Notes: generated by a model not told the origin, from the letters alone. A stretch of DNA of 64,000 nucleotides from Solibaculum mannosilyticum (GCF_015140235.1 NZ_AP023321.1:434001-498000), one strand, 5' to 3'. Shown: positions 1 through 7,803, numbered from the stretch's first letter. Program-made: numbers and translations.

Positions 1-442
1 CTATTATGAGTTTTGGTTTGGACTAAATGAGATTTATGAACGATGGGCAAAGGCCCATGGTATAACGTCCAATACCTTGTTCGTAATCCATACCATCAAT
101 GAATACCCCGATCGTTGTACGCCGAGTGTGTTGTGTAAGTGTTTGCTTTTGTCCAAACAGACCGTCAACAGCATCTTAAACAGGCTGGAACGAGACGGCT
201 ATATCCAGCGCAGCGAGGCACAGGAGGATAAACGGAGCCGTTTCATCACCTTCACCCCGGAGGGGAAGAGCTTCGCTAAAAATATATTGGATGCCTTGTA
301 CCGGTATGAAGAGGAAGCCCTTAGCCGATTGAGCGATGCACAACGTTCGGCCATGCTGGAGACAAGCCATGGATATCTGCAGGAGATGCGGCGCGCTTTT
401 CCCGGATCGATTTCCAGGTCGAATCGATCTGCAAATCAGTAA
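1..442 (+). CDS. MarR-family transcriptional regulator, 5'-truncated by window edge
   Basis: The reading frame is open from base 2 and its start lies before the window, so only about the last 146 residues are seen. A winged helix-turn-helix is visible: the stretch around TPSVLCKCLLLSKQTVNSIL is a recognition-helix region, and the wing follows with DKRSR. A C-terminal helix of the MarR dimerisation type comes next. MarR proteins are dimeric repressors or activators that often respond to small phenolic or antibiotic-like ligands. A TTG at 77 could be mistaken for the start, but the upstream residues (an NEIYERWAKAHG segment) belong to the normal MarR N-terminal helix. The target genes are outside the window. 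The family call is secure; the ligand is unknown. Confidence 0.85.
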   Translation, partial: YYEFWFGLNEIYERWAKAHGITSNTLFVIHTINEYPDRCTPSVLCKCLLLSKQTVNSILNRLERDGYIQRSEAQEDKRSRFITFTPEGKSFAKNILDALYRYEEEALSRLSDAQRSAMLETSHGYLQEMRRAFPGSISRSNRSANQ

Positions 443-452
443 ATGAAAAACA

Positions 453-500
453 AAAACTCCCGGCTGGGATGATACCTTCATCCAGCAGGGAGTTTTCCTG
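453..500 (+). terminator. Intrinsic terminator after the MarR gene
   Basis: AAAACTCCC and GGATGA pair with TCATCC and GGGAGTTTT across a short loop. T-rich sequence (TTTTCCTGTTTTTT) follows on the plus strand, 10 bases after the stop codon. Confidence 0.75.
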
Positions 501-513
501 TTTTTTGCCTGGA

Positions 514-550
514 TATAAAAAGCGGACTGGTTCTAGAACCAGTCCGCTTT
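514..550 (-). terminator. Intrinsic terminator of the rpsF-ssb-rpsR operon
   Basis: AAAGCGGACTGG and CCAGTCCGCTTT form a perfect stem around TTCTAGAA. Read on the minus strand the stem is followed by TTTTTATA. It lies 20 bases beyond the rpsR stop codon. Confidence 0.85.
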
Positions 551-569
551 AAAAGCCATATGGATCAAC

Positions 570-815
570 TTAGTCGTTGATGAAGGGGAGCAGAGCGATA
601 TGACGGGCGCGTTTGATGGCCACAGTCAGTTCGCGCTGATGATGAGCGCAGGTGCCGGTGACACGGCGGGGCAGGATCTTAGCGCGCTCAGAAATAAAAC
701 GGCGCAGACGAGCTGCATCCTTATAATCGATGTTCTCAATACAATCCACGCAGAAGCTGCAAACCTTCTTGCGTCCTTTACGGCCGCGGGGGCGGTCGGA
801 TCTATCGTATGCCAT
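570..815 (-). CDS. rpsR: 30S ribosomal protein S18
   Basis: An 81-residue basic protein matching S18 over its whole length. The N-terminal arginine/lysine-rich stretch is followed by KVCSFCVD, then by the core helices ([19 protein letters not shown]) and the C-terminal [28 protein letters not shown]18 sits on the 30S platform as a heterodimer with S6. The CxxC near residue 19 (C19, C22) plus C25 is typical of the zinc-binding C+ form of S18. An AAGGAGG site precedes the ATG. It is the last gene of the reverse-strand rpsF-ssb-rpsR operon, the usual order in Firmicutes. Confidence 0.97.
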   Translation of the reverse strand: MAYDRSDRPRGRKGRKKVCSFCVDCIENIDYKDAARLRRFISERAKILPRRVTGTCAHHQRELTVAIKRARHIALLPFIND

Positions 816-912
816 AAAGCGAAACCTCCTTATCTGGTATAGTGGGTGCGGTCAAATACCGCGTATGTGCAAGACGAAAATAGGAATCATTGTCCCATTT
901 TACCCTTCTGTT

Positions 913-1359
913 TTAGAAGGGCAGATCGTCGTCGTCGATCTCCTGGAAGTCGCCGGGATCACCGCTGGCAAAGGCCGCGGGAGCGGGGGCCTGGGAATCG
1001 GGGCGAGGCATGGGAGCTACGGGAGCAGCATTGCTATCCCGTTTTGGTTCTGCAAAATGCACGTTATCCGCCACAATTTCAAAAGCCTTGCGGCGAATGT
1101 TCTGGTTATCGGTATAACTGCGGGTCTGGATGGACCCTTGTACCGCCACCAGCATGCCTTTGCGGAAATAGCGGGAGACAAACTCCGCTGTTTTACGCCA
1201 AGCCACAACGTCGATAAAGTCGGTCTGCCGCTCGCCGCCCTGGGGGACGTAGGAACGGTCGACCGCCAAAGTGAAGCGGACCACAGGGATACTGCTGGTG
1301 GTATGGCGAAGCTCAGGATCGGCTGTGAGGCGACCCATCAAAATAGCTGTGTTGAGCAT
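913..1359 (-). CDS. ssb: Single-stranded DNA-binding protein
   Basis: 148 residues. The N-terminal OB fold (about residues 1-105) starts MLNTAILMGRLTADPELR and contains the VVRFTLAVDRSY and TDFIDVVAWRKTAEF strands typical of bacterial SSB. A proline/alanine-rich linker leads to the acidic tip DDDDLPF, the conserved docking tail for replication and repair proteins. SSB coats single-stranded DNA as a tetramer during replication, recombination and repair. It lies between rpsF and rpsR, the classical arrangement, and is probably transcribed from the rpsF promoter. Confidence 0.97.
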   Translation of the reverse strand: MLNTAILMGRLTADPELRHTTSSIPVVRFTLAVDRSYVPQGGERQTDFIDVVAWRKTAEFVSRYFRKGMLVAVQGSIQTRSYTDNQNIRRKAFEIVADNVHFAEPKRDSNAAPVAPMPRPDSQAPAPAAFASGDPGDFQEIDDDDLPF

Positions 1360-1373
1360 GCTTACACCTTCCC

Positions 1374-1670
1374 TTACGCGTCTTTCTTCACAATGAGGGA
1401 ACGCAGGATACCATCGGTAATCTTGCAGATACGGTCCAGCTCAGCGGGGAATTCGGGAGCGCTCTCGAAATTGTAAAGGACATAATAGCCCTCGGTCTCG
1501 TCGTTGATGGGATAAGCCAAACGGCGTTTGCCCCATTCGTCGTAACCTTCGAGAGTGGCGTGACGCTCGATACGAGCGCGGAATTTCTCCACCATCGCCT
1601 TGACGCCTTCCTCACCGAGAGTGGTGGAAATGACCAAGATGGTTTCATACTTTGCTTTGATGTCTGCCAT
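1374..1670 (-). CDS. rpsF: 30S ribosomal protein S6
   Basis: 98 residues from the ATG at 1670, which has an AAAAGGAGGT site 10 bases upstream (bases 1679-1688). The frame is open further upstream, but that part is leader and has no S6 similarity. The sequence starts MADIKAKYETILVIS and shows the S6 ferredoxin-like fold, with the conserved EWGKRRLAYPINDETEGYYVLYNF region folded into shorter motifs: WGKRRLAYPI, then EGYYVLYNFE. S6 pairs with S18 on the 30S platform. It is the first gene of the operon. The roughly 85-base leader may carry the S6:S18 autoregulatory site known in many bacteria, but I could not identify it with certainty. Confidence 0.96.
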   Translation of the reverse strand: MADIKAKYETILVISTTLGEEGVKAMVEKFRARIERHATLEGYDEWGKRRLAYPINDETEGYYVLYNFESAPEFPAELDRICKITDGILRSLIVKKDA

Positions 1671-1760
1671 AATATTGTGCACCTCCTTTTGGACATAAGG
1701 CCCCCGTTGATCAACAGGAGCAAGGATAAGAAACAGCTCTGAAAAAGCCGTAACGAGATA

Positions 1761-1789
1761 ATTGTAGCAGATATTCCCCATTTCGTCAA
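1761..1789 (-). promoter_or_regulatory. Promoter of rpsF-ssb-rpsR
   Basis: On the minus strand, TTGACG (1784-1789) and TACAAT (1761-1766) are separated by exactly 17 bases, with rpsF starting about 85 bases downstream. This is a good sigma-A-type promoter. Confidence 0.8.
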
Positions 1790-1878
1790 GGAAAACCGAT
1801 CCATATTCCCCAAAGCTTTGAAAGCACAATCCTAATATGATATTATAATTTTACAGTAGAAGAGGGGGAGAGTAAGAG

Positions 1879-2391
1879 ATGGTGTTTTTAATTGCGGGAG
1901 CTTCTCATACAGGAAAAACAGTTTTGGCTCAGAAGATATTAGAGAAATACCGCATCCCATATCTCTCCATCGACCATTTAAAGATGGGCCTGATCCGAAG
2001 CGGGAATGTTTCTTTAACACCGGAAGACGATGAGAAACTGGAGTCCTATCTTTGGCCGATCGTCCGAGAGATGATAAAAACAGCGGTGGAGAACCGTCAG
2101 AACCTGGTGATAGAAGGCGCCTATATCCCTTTTGATTGGAAGGAATCTTTCGATTCTGGGTATTTGAAAGACATTCGATACTACTGTCTTGTGATGACAA
2201 AGAGGTATATTGAAAATCATTTTTCAGACATTCAGAAATATGAAAATGCAATCGAAACTCGCAAGGGAAATTGGAATGGCACTGTGCAGTCGGTCGTAGC
2301 GGAGAACACCCAAAATTTAGAACTCTGTCGGAAGTATGGCTGCGACTTTATTTTAATTGACACAGACTATCAGGTGGACATTGAGTTATGA
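1879..2391 (+). CDS. P-loop nucleotide/metabolite kinase-like protein
   Basis: 170 residues. The N-terminus carries a Walker A loop, GASHTGKT (residues 7-14), after a hydrophobic beta strand. A lid-like region around the ENRQNLVIEGAYIPF strand and the C-terminal ILIDTD strand fit a small adenylate-kinase-fold kinase, of the type often annotated as 2-phosphoglycerate or adenylate kinase-like in Clostridia. It would phosphorylate a small molecule using ATP; the substrate cannot be told. A GAGGGGGAGAG site precedes the ATG and a TATAAT lies at 1844-1849. The stop codon overlaps the next frame, so it is probably co-transcribed with the following GNAT gene. Family fairly sure, function unknown. 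Confidence 0.7.
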   Translation: MVFLIAGASHTGKTVLAQKILEKYRIPYLSIDHLKMGLIRSGNVSLTPEDDEKLESYLWPIVREMIKTAVENRQNLVIEGAYIPFDWKESFDSGYLKDIRYYCLVMTKRYIENHFSDIQKYENAIETRKGNWNGTVQSVVAENTQNLELCRKYGCDFILIDTDYQVDIEL

Positions 2392-2417
2392 ACAAAGGAA
2401 AAAGGAGTGAGGAGAGA

Positions 2418-3014
2418 ATGGGACTAGTCAATACCCCCACATTAGAGACAGCCAGACTGAGATTGAGAAAGTTCACCGAGGGTGACATAGATGCCTTGTT
2501 TTCCATCTATAGGGACCCGGAAGTGAATACATACTTGCCGTGGTTGCCTCTTACGTCATTGGATCAAGCGAAAGCCTTCTTTGCAGAGAGATACGCCAAG
2601 GTGTATGAACAGCCGATGGGATACCGATACGCTATTTGCTTGAAGGAGGACGACGTGCCCATTGGGTATATCAACGTAAGCACAGAAGATAACCACGATT
2701 TAGGTTACGGATTACATAAGCGGTTTTGGCATAGGGGGATTGTGACGGAAGCGGGGAAAGCGGTAATCGAACAGGTACAGAAGGATGGATTTTTTTATAT
2801 CACCGCCACCCACGACGTAGACAACCCGCGCAGCGGGGAGGTAATGAAGCGACTGGGAATGCAGTATCAGTATTCCTATGAAGAGCGTTGGATGCCGAAA
2901 GACAAAACGGTAATCTTCCGCATGTATCAGCGAAATTTCGATGGGGAAAATGATAGAGTTTATCGGAAGTATTGGGACAATTCATCGGTCCATTTTGTGG
3001 AAGAGAATATATAG
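2418..3014 (+). CDS. GNAT N-acetyltransferase, RimJ/RimL-like
   Basis: About 198 residues. The start opens TPTLETARLRLRKFTEGD, the normal N-terminus of the RimJ/RimL-type GNAT subfamily. The central HDLGYGLHKRFWHRGIVTEA segment contains the acetyl-CoA-binding glycine region, followed by the DNPRSGEVMKRLGM helix. The family transfers an acetyl group from acetyl-CoA to an amine, on protein N-termini or small molecules; the substrate here is unknown. I chose the ATG at 2418 because AGGAG and GGAG sites precede it and the family alignment begins there. An ATG at 2388 overlapping the previous stop is possible. It probably forms a two-gene unit with the P-loop kinase. Confidence 0.85.
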   Translation: MGLVNTPTLETARLRLRKFTEGDIDALFSIYRDPEVNTYLPWLPLTSLDQAKAFFAERYAKVYEQPMGYRYAICLKEDDVPIGYINVSTEDNHDLGYGLHKRFWHRGIVTEAGKAVIEQVQKDGFFYITATHDVDNPRSGEVMKRLGMQYQYSYEERWMPKDKTVIFRMYQRNFDGENDRVYRKYWDNSSVHFVEENI

Positions 3015-3020
3015 TGATGA

Positions 3021-3056
3021 AAACAGGGCTGCTTTGATAAGAAGCAGCCCTGTTTT
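3021..3056 (+). terminator. Intrinsic terminator after the kinase-GNAT pair
   Basis: AAACAGGGCTGCTT and AAGCAGCCCTGTTTT form a long stem with a short loop and a T run, 7 bases after the GNAT stop codon. Confidence 0.88.
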
Positions 3057-3148
3057 ACAATAGGCAATCGGTTATTTGACATATGAGAGGGCACGCTGCC
3101 TGAGGAGGCTTTGGAGATTTAAGGTGAATGGAAAAAGGAAGATGGTTG

Positions 3149-3178
3149 GTTGCATATGCAACTAATTTGTGGTAAAAT
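3149..3178 (+). promoter_or_regulatory. Promoter with MarR-type palindromic operator
   Basis: A perfect 14-bp palindrome, GTTGCATATGCAAC (3149-3162), covers the -35 hexamer TTGCAT (3150-3155). A 17-base spacer leads to the -10 box TAAAAT (3173-3178). The palindrome is placed so that a bound dimer would exclude RNA polymerase. The first gene downstream is a MarR regulator, so autorepression of this regulator and the following MATE exporter is the simplest reading. Confidence 0.75.
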
Positions 3179-3238
3179 AAAAGATATGGTAAAAAGGAGA
3201 GCCGTAAGAAGAAAGCAAGGGAGGGGGCGGTAGACCGG

Positions 3239-3742
3239 ATGATGCAGAAGGATACCCGCCGGATTGAGAAACATATCGCTATGATCTTTCGCGTGGGGCA
3301 GAAGTACTTTGCCCGGCAGTTGAGACCTTGGGATGTTGGGGCGGGAATGCATCCATTTCTCATTGAGCTGGGCAGGACGCCTGGGATCAGCCAGGACGAA
3401 CTGTCAATGGTCATGCATGTGGACAAAGGCACGACGGCTAGAGCTGTCAAGAAGCTGATCGAACAGGGATTCGTCAGCCGAGAGGTCAATCCGGAAGACC
3501 GCCGTGCTTATCGTCTGTATCTTACATCTCGCGGGAGGGAGGTCATCCCCGTGATCTTTTCCTCCATCAGCGGGTGGCAGGATATTCTGCTCAATGGGAT
3601 AGAACCGTCCCAGCGGGAGGTTATCATCGAGGGGCTTAACCGGATGCTGGACAATGCCCTGGACTTTTTCGGCAAAGACCCGCGCCGTGAGAAAGGGTGG
3701 CTGGAGGAAGACCGGGAAGATTGTCCTGGCTCTATTAAATGA
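3239..3742 (+). CDS. MarR-family regulator adjacent to a MATE exporter
   Basis: 167 residues with the MarR layout. An N-terminal dimerisation helix (RRIEKHIAMIFRVGQKYF) leads to a winged HTH (GISQDELSMVMHVDKGTTAR, residues about 53-72) and the wing NPEDRRAYRLYLT with its conserved D-R-R. The C-terminal helices follow. Such proteins often repress drug-efflux genes and release DNA when ligand binds. The MATE gene starts 30 bases after its stop, which supports a local regulator-exporter pair like mepR-mepA. The likely operator is the palindrome at 3149-3162. The tail after about residue 145 is charged and unusually long. Confidence 0.88.
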   Translation: MMQKDTRRIEKHIAMIFRVGQKYFARQLRPWDVGAGMHPFLIELGRTPGISQDELSMVMHVDKGTTARAVKKLIEQGFVSREVNPEDRRAYRLYLTSRGREVIPVIFSSISGWQDILLNGIEPSQREVIIEGLNRMLDNALDFFGKDPRREKGWLEEDREDCPGSIK

Positions 3743-3772
3743 AGGAAGAACTAGAATCGGAGGGATGAATGA

Positions 3773-5203
3773 ATGAGTGAAACCACAAAACAGTTAGGAT
3801 CAGAAGCCGATCGCAATCCTTTGGGAACAGCGCCAGTAGGAAAACTTCTATTGCAGTTTGCCTTGCCTTCGGTGGTTGCCATGCTGGTGAATTCCCTTTA
3901 TAATATAGTGGACCAGGTGTTTATCGGCAACGGCGTGGGATATCTGGGCATCGGCGCCACGACCATCGCATTTACCATCACGATTATCTCCCTGTCCATC
4001 GCGCTGCTCATCGGCAACGGCGGTTCGGCGTTGGCGGCAATCCGGCTGGGAGAAAATAAGAAAGAAGAGGCCGAAAGGATCCTCGGAAACTCTTTTGTAT
4101 TGTTGGTTGCCAGTTCGGTAATTTTTGCAGTGCTGGGGCTTATTTTCCTGGAACCGATGTTGCGTTTTTTCGGTTCCAGCGATAATATTTTACCTTATGC
4201 AGTGGATTACTCCTCGGTTATTTTAATTGGTATTCCGTTTGTCACTGTCGGCACCGGGCTCAACAATTTTATCCGCACCGACGGCAGTCCCAAGATGGCT
4301 ATGATTAGTATGTTGGTGGGCGCGGTGTTGAATACCATCTTGGACCCCATCTTTATTTTTCCCCTTCAGATGGGCGTACGGGGCGCTGCCATCGCTACCG
4401 TAATTTCTCAGGTGGTGTCGTTGGCTGTCACATTTTATTATTTTGCCCGCAAGTCCAATATGAAGCTTCGGGTTAGGACAATGCGGGTAAAGTGGAACCT
4501 CACCCGCAGTTTGATCGCCATCGGGATCTCCAGCTGTGTCACCCAGCTGGGAAACATGATCTTGCAGATCGTTCTCAACAATTCCCTGGGATACTACGGG
4601 GATCTGGCGGGCATCGGCGCCGATATCACCATTCCCGCCATGGGGATCGTCTTTAAACTCAACGGTATCTTGATTTCCATTTTAGTAGGGATTTCAGCCG
4701 GCGCCCAGCCCATTCTTGGATTTAACAAAGGGGCAAAGCATTACCACCGCATCCGTAAGACCTATTTGCTGGAGGCGGTGATGGCTACCATCGTGGCCAT
4801 CCTAGGATGGTTGTTTGCCATCTGTGTGCCGGATTTGGCGGTCTCTCTGTTCGGCGGAGGAGATGCAGCCTTTACGGAATTTGCAGCCAAATGCATGCGG
4901 ATCTTCCTGTTGGGGGTATTCTGTTCCGGGTTCCAGATTGTATCGGCCAACTACTTCCAGGCTACGGGACAGCCCCTCAAGGCAACCATCCTATCGATGA
5001 GCCGACAGATTCTGTTGCTCATACCGCTCATTCTGATTCTGCCCACTTTTTTGGGACTGGAGGGGATTCTCTACGCCGGTCCGGTGGCAGATGTATTGGC
5101 GGCAGTGGTGGTGTCTTTCTTTATTGTGCATGAACTGCGTCATTTGGGCCGCAAAGCCCAAACACAAAAGGCGCAATTGGAACAACAAGAACAAGCGGGA
5201 TAA
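3773..5203 (+). CDS. MATE-family multidrug efflux transporter
   Basis: 476 residues, the usual length for MATE proteins, with 12 predicted membrane segments in two related halves. The N-terminal half starts with PVGKLLLQFALPSVVAMLVN and the marker NIVDQVFIGNGVG. The second half begins around ITIPAMGIVFKLN, with the matching QPILGFNKGAKHY motif. MATE transporters export cationic drugs and metabolites in exchange for Na+ or H+. The closest known type is MepA-like. It is preceded by GGAGGGATGAATG and lies directly behind the MarR gene, so induction by the transported compound is likely. The substrate is unknown. Confidence 0.93.
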   Translation: MSETTKQLGSEADRNPLGTAPVGKLLLQFALPSVVAMLVNSLYNIVDQVFIGNGVGYLGIGATTIAFTITIISLSIALLIGNGGSALAAIRLGENKKEEAERILGNSFVLLVASSVIFAVLGLIFLEPMLRFFGSSDNILPYAVDYSSVILIGIPFVTVGTGLNNFIRTDGSPKMAMISMLVGAVLNTILDPIFIFPLQMGVRGAAIATVISQVVSLAVTFYYFARKSNMKLRVRTMRVKWNLTRSLIAIGISSCVTQLGNMILQIVLNNSLGYYGDLAGIGADITIPAMGIVFKLNGILISILVGISAGAQPILGFNKGAKHYHRIRKTYLLEAVMATIVAILGWLFAICVPDLAVSLFGGGDAAFTEFAAKCMRIFLLGVFCSGFQIVSANYFQATGQPLKATILSMSRQILLLIPLILILPTFLGLEGILYAGPVADVLAAVVVSFFIVHELRHLGRKAQTQKAQLEQQEQAG

Positions 5204-5238
5204 TCCCCGCTTTAGGATCGTAAAAAGGAGCGTTGTGT

Positions 5239-6162
5239 ATGGAGTTTTATCCAGGTGTATGCCCTGAATGCGGCAAAGAGTTGCAGGTCCCGGATGAACG
5301 GGGGACGGTGCGCTGTATGTTCTGCGGCGAACCCATCTCGGCATCGGAAGCCATCGCCCTGGCCTTTCAGAAGGACGAGGGTAAAATGGGCGATGTAAAT
5401 GCCACCTTGGACCAGGCCGAGCGGCTGCTGGAAGGGTATCTGGTTCAAGGGGACGGCACGGCAAAAGGGTTTAAACGGAAGGATTATCCGGAACTGTTTG
5501 AGCAGTATGTGAACCGTTTGCAGGAATCGGTACAATATATCAATGTCCTGGAAACCCGCATGCCGGAGAATCATGAGCTCGGTTGCCTCTATGCCCAGCG
5601 CTTTATGGCGAGGATTATGGAACACTATCACCGCTCCCAGCAGCGGGGGGACAAAGAACGCGTCACCAACGATTACGCCCTCTTTTTGGTGTGTTACGTC
5701 GTGCCGGCGCTGGTCAAGGTAGGACGGCCCTGGAGCGACCAGGCGGCCGACCGGATGATTGAACTGTGGAATGAGGAGCATCCCAAACGCAAGCTGGGCA
5801 AATCCTCCTACGAGCAGCTGGCAGGCGGATTCAATCAACGCCGCTGGTGCTTTATCACCACAGCGGTGTGCGATACTTTGGGGCGTCCCGACGATTGCTA
5901 TGAGCTGAATGCTTTTCGGCGGTTCCGGGACGGCTGGTTATCCCAGCAGCCCGACGGTGCAGAACTCATCAATGAATATTACGTCTTAGCCCCCATGCTG
6001 GTGGAGCGGATGAAGCAAAGCGGCAGGTGCGGTGAAATCAGCCGTGAACTGTGGGAAGGCCCCCTCTCCCGATGCCTTACGTTCCTTGAGGAGGGAAAAG
6101 AAGAGCAGTGCCGCCGTCAGTATGTGGAGATGGTGCGGGGCCTTCAAAACCGGCTGTTTTGA
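5239..6162 (+). CDS. Zinc-ribbon protein with CFI-box-like C-terminal segment
   Basis: 307 residues from the ATG at 5239, which has AGGAG 8 bases upstream; a TTG at 5233 is too close to that site. The N-terminus holds a four-cysteine zinc ribbon (CPECGKEL followed by CMFCGEPI, about residues 8-30). A long helical middle follows. Around residue 205 comes CFITTAVCDTLGRPDDCYEL and then a FRRFRDGWL motif, which resembles the CFI-box motif found near the C-terminus of many Clostridial proteins of unknown role. No catalytic function can be assigned. It stands alone between the MATE gene and the fatty-acid operon, with its own terminator. Confidence 0.7.
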   Translation: MEFYPGVCPECGKELQVPDERGTVRCMFCGEPISASEAIALAFQKDEGKMGDVNATLDQAERLLEGYLVQGDGTAKGFKRKDYPELFEQYVNRLQESVQYINVLETRMPENHELGCLYAQRFMARIMEHYHRSQQRGDKERVTNDYALFLVCYVVPALVKVGRPWSDQAADRMIELWNEEHPKRKLGKSSYEQLAGGFNQRRWCFITTAVCDTLGRPDDCYELNAFRRFRDGWLSQQPDGAELINEYYVLAPMLVERMKQSGRCGEISRELWEGPLSRCLTFLEEGKEEQCRRQYVEMVRGLQNRLF

Positions 6163-6227
6163 ACATTTTGATGGGAATGGTCGAGCTGTGGAAGAACAGT
6201 GTGAAAAATCTGACAAAAAAGGTACTA

Positions 6228-6252
6228 TGGCCCGCTTCGGCGGGCCAATTTT
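6228..6252 (+). terminator. Intrinsic terminator after the zinc-ribbon gene
   Basis: TGGCCCGC and GCGGGCCA form a stem with the stable TTCG tetraloop, followed by ATTTT. It ends three bases before the -35 box of the fabH promoter. Confidence 0.8.
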
Positions 6253-6254
6253 GA

Positions 6255-6283
6255 TTGACAGGGGCAGTGGAATCGATTATAAT
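6255..6283 (+). promoter_or_regulatory. Consensus promoter of the fab/acc operon
   Basis: TTGACA (6255-6260), a 17-base spacer and TATAAT (6278-6283) form a perfect sigma-A promoter. Transcription should start near 6290, about 100 bases before fabH. This leaves room for the operator and hairpin described next. Confidence 0.9.
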
Positions 6284-6304
6284 ACTACCCATGAAATGAT
6301 TTGC

Positions 6305-6317
6305 TTTGATAATCAAA
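6305..6317. promoter_or_regulatory. FabT-type operator in the fabH leader
   Basis: TTTGAT-A-ATCAAA is a perfect dyad centred about 20 bases after the predicted transcription start. It matches the core of the published streptococcal FabT site (TTTGATTATCAAA) at all but the central base. A FabT-like MarR gene ends this same operon. Binding here would block transcription elongation or initiation of fabH and everything downstream. Confidence 0.75.
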
Positions 6318-6328
6318 CTACTTTTTCC

Positions 6329-6356
6329 GTCGGGATACTGGTTATCCCGACTTTTT
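6329..6356 (+). terminator. Hairpin with T run in the fabH leader (possible attenuator)
   Basis: GTCGGGATA and TATCCCGAC form a 9-bp stem around CTGGT, followed by TTTTT. It lies between the operator and fabH, so it could stop a fraction of transcripts. A related stem, also beginning GTCGG and ending CCGAC, precedes accB at 11843-11873. Confidence 0.55.
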
Positions 6357-6388
6357 GAGAATGAATAAATAGTGTGGAGGCTTGACCC

Positions 6389-7360
6389 ATGCCGGTATAT
6401 GTCGAAGCGACAGGCCATTGCCTGCCGGTGCGCGAAGTGACTAATGATGAACTGTCCACTATGGTGGATACCAACGATCAATGGATTCGGGAGCGGACGG
6501 GGATTGCCTCCCGCCATGTATGCTCAGAGGAAACCACTCTGGATCTGGCAGAGGAAGCGTCCCGCCGCGCCCTCCAGCAGTCGGCTGTCAAGGTGGAGGA
6601 CATTGGCCTGGTGATTGCGGCCACGTTTACATCGAATGTAAAGGTGCCGTGCCTGGCCGCCTGTTTGCGGGAACGGCTGGGGTTCAATCATGCCCCGGCC
6701 TTTGACATCAACGGCGCCTGCACGGGTTTTATCTTAGGCGTTGCTACCGCCCAGGGCTTGATGGAACAGTTGGACATCGACACCGCTTTGGTGGTGGGAG
6801 TGGACGTGCTCAGCCGGGTAACCGACTGGACCGACCGGTCCACCTGCGTGCTGTTTGGAGACGGAGCAGGCGCGGCCATTTTGCGCCGTGGGGAGAAGGC
6901 GGGAATTCTGAGCTCGGTGCTGGACGGGGAAAATGATGTAGGTGAGGTGCTGGTATGCAGCTCCGCCCCGGTCAAGACGCCGTTTTACGAGCTGGATGAC
7001 GGCAAGGATAAGATCATCATGAAGGGCCAGCCGGTGTTTAAATTCGCTGTGACGGCCATGTGCCGTTCCATCCGGGAGGTGCTGGAAAAGGCCGGCAAGA
7101 CACTGGATGACGTAACATGGTTTGTCCCCCACCAGGCAAACCAGCGTATTATTGATTTTACCGCCCAACGTATGGGTGTTGATAAAACGAAATTTTTTGT
7201 CAACCTGGATCATACAGGCAATACGTCCGCGGCCAGCATCCCCATGGCCCTGGATGAACTAAACCGCAGCGGCAACCTGCACGACGGGGATCTGGTACTT
7301 TTAGTTGGCTTTGGCGGAGGGTTATCCTCCGGAGCAATATTAATTGAGTGGAGAGATTGA
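6389..7360 (+). CDS. fabH: Beta-ketoacyl-ACP synthase III
   Basis: 323 residues, the normal FabH length. The catalytic triad is visible: Cys111 in the NGACTGF motif, His in VPHQANQRI, and Asn in DHTGNTSAASIP. The GFGGGLSSGAILIEW C-terminal strand is also typical. FabH condenses an acyl-CoA primer with malonyl-ACP and starts each fatty acid chain. It also sets whether straight or branched chains are made; the sequence alone does not tell which. It is the first gene of the operon, preceded by GTGGAGG, with acpP starting 3 bases after its stop. Confidence 0.97.
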   Translation: MPVYVEATGHCLPVREVTNDELSTMVDTNDQWIRERTGIASRHVCSEETTLDLAEEASRRALQQSAVKVEDIGLVIAATFTSNVKVPCLAACLRERLGFNHAPAFDINGACTGFILGVATAQGLMEQLDIDTALVVGVDVLSRVTDWTDRSTCVLFGDGAGAAILRRGEKAGILSSVLDGENDVGEVLVCSSAPVKTPFYELDDGKDKIIMKGQPVFKFAVTAMCRSIREVLEKAGKTLDDVTWFVPHQANQRIIDFTAQRMGVDKTKFFVNLDHTGNTSAASIPMALDELNRSGNLHDGDLVLLVGFGGGLSSGAILIEWRD

Positions 7361-7363
7361 GTT

Positions 7364-7585
7364 ATGCTGGAAAAAATCAAGGAAATTCTGCAAAACAACG
7401 CTTCTTACGACGGTGAAATCACTGCCGACACCACCTTTGAAGAAATCGGTTTGGATTCCCTGGACATGATGCAGATCATCATGGACATCGAAGACGAATT
7501 CGGCATCTCCGTGGCTGACGATGCCGGTCTTAAGACCGTTGGCGAGCTGATGAACTACATTGAAGAGCAGCAGAAAAACGCCTAA
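7364..7585 (+). CDS. acpP: Acyl carrier protein
   Basis: 73 residues, small and acidic. The 4'-phosphopantetheine attachment site is Ser32 in LDSLDMMQIIMDIEDEF, the canonical ACP helix II. ACP carries the growing acyl chain between the Fab enzymes. It is placed directly after fabH, as in streptococcal and clostridial fab operons. The following 218 bases before fabK contain no gene that I can recognise and no clear terminator, so fabK and later genes are probably on the same transcript. Confidence 0.96.
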   Translation: MLEKIKEILQNNASYDGEITADTTFEEIGLDSLDMMQIIMDIEDEFGISVADDAGLKTVGELMNYIEEQQKNA

Positions 7586-7803
7586 ATGATTCCGCACAAT
7601 CAAAACTGACAGCAGGGTCCGCGGCGTGATTTTTGCATCGGCTGAGGATCCGGTTGTCAGCCCCACTGGGATTCGTGCCCAAGGCGGACTATTTTGGACG
7701 TCTTGGGATTTTCAATAGAGAACAGAAAAGGCGTTTGTGCCCTTGTCCCAAAGGAGCGGGAAGCCCCGGGACAATCGCGGCGCTGACAGGGAGGTTTCTC
7801 ACA

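Noticed and set aside
1671-1760. S6:S18 autoregulatory element in the rpsF leader
   Set aside because: Expected from other Firmicutes, but the typical bulged stem with its CCG could not be placed confidently here.
7586-7803. Gap between acpP and fabK as a possible structured RNA
   Set aside because: Some local pairing is possible but there is no strong stem, promoter or terminator; nothing supportable.
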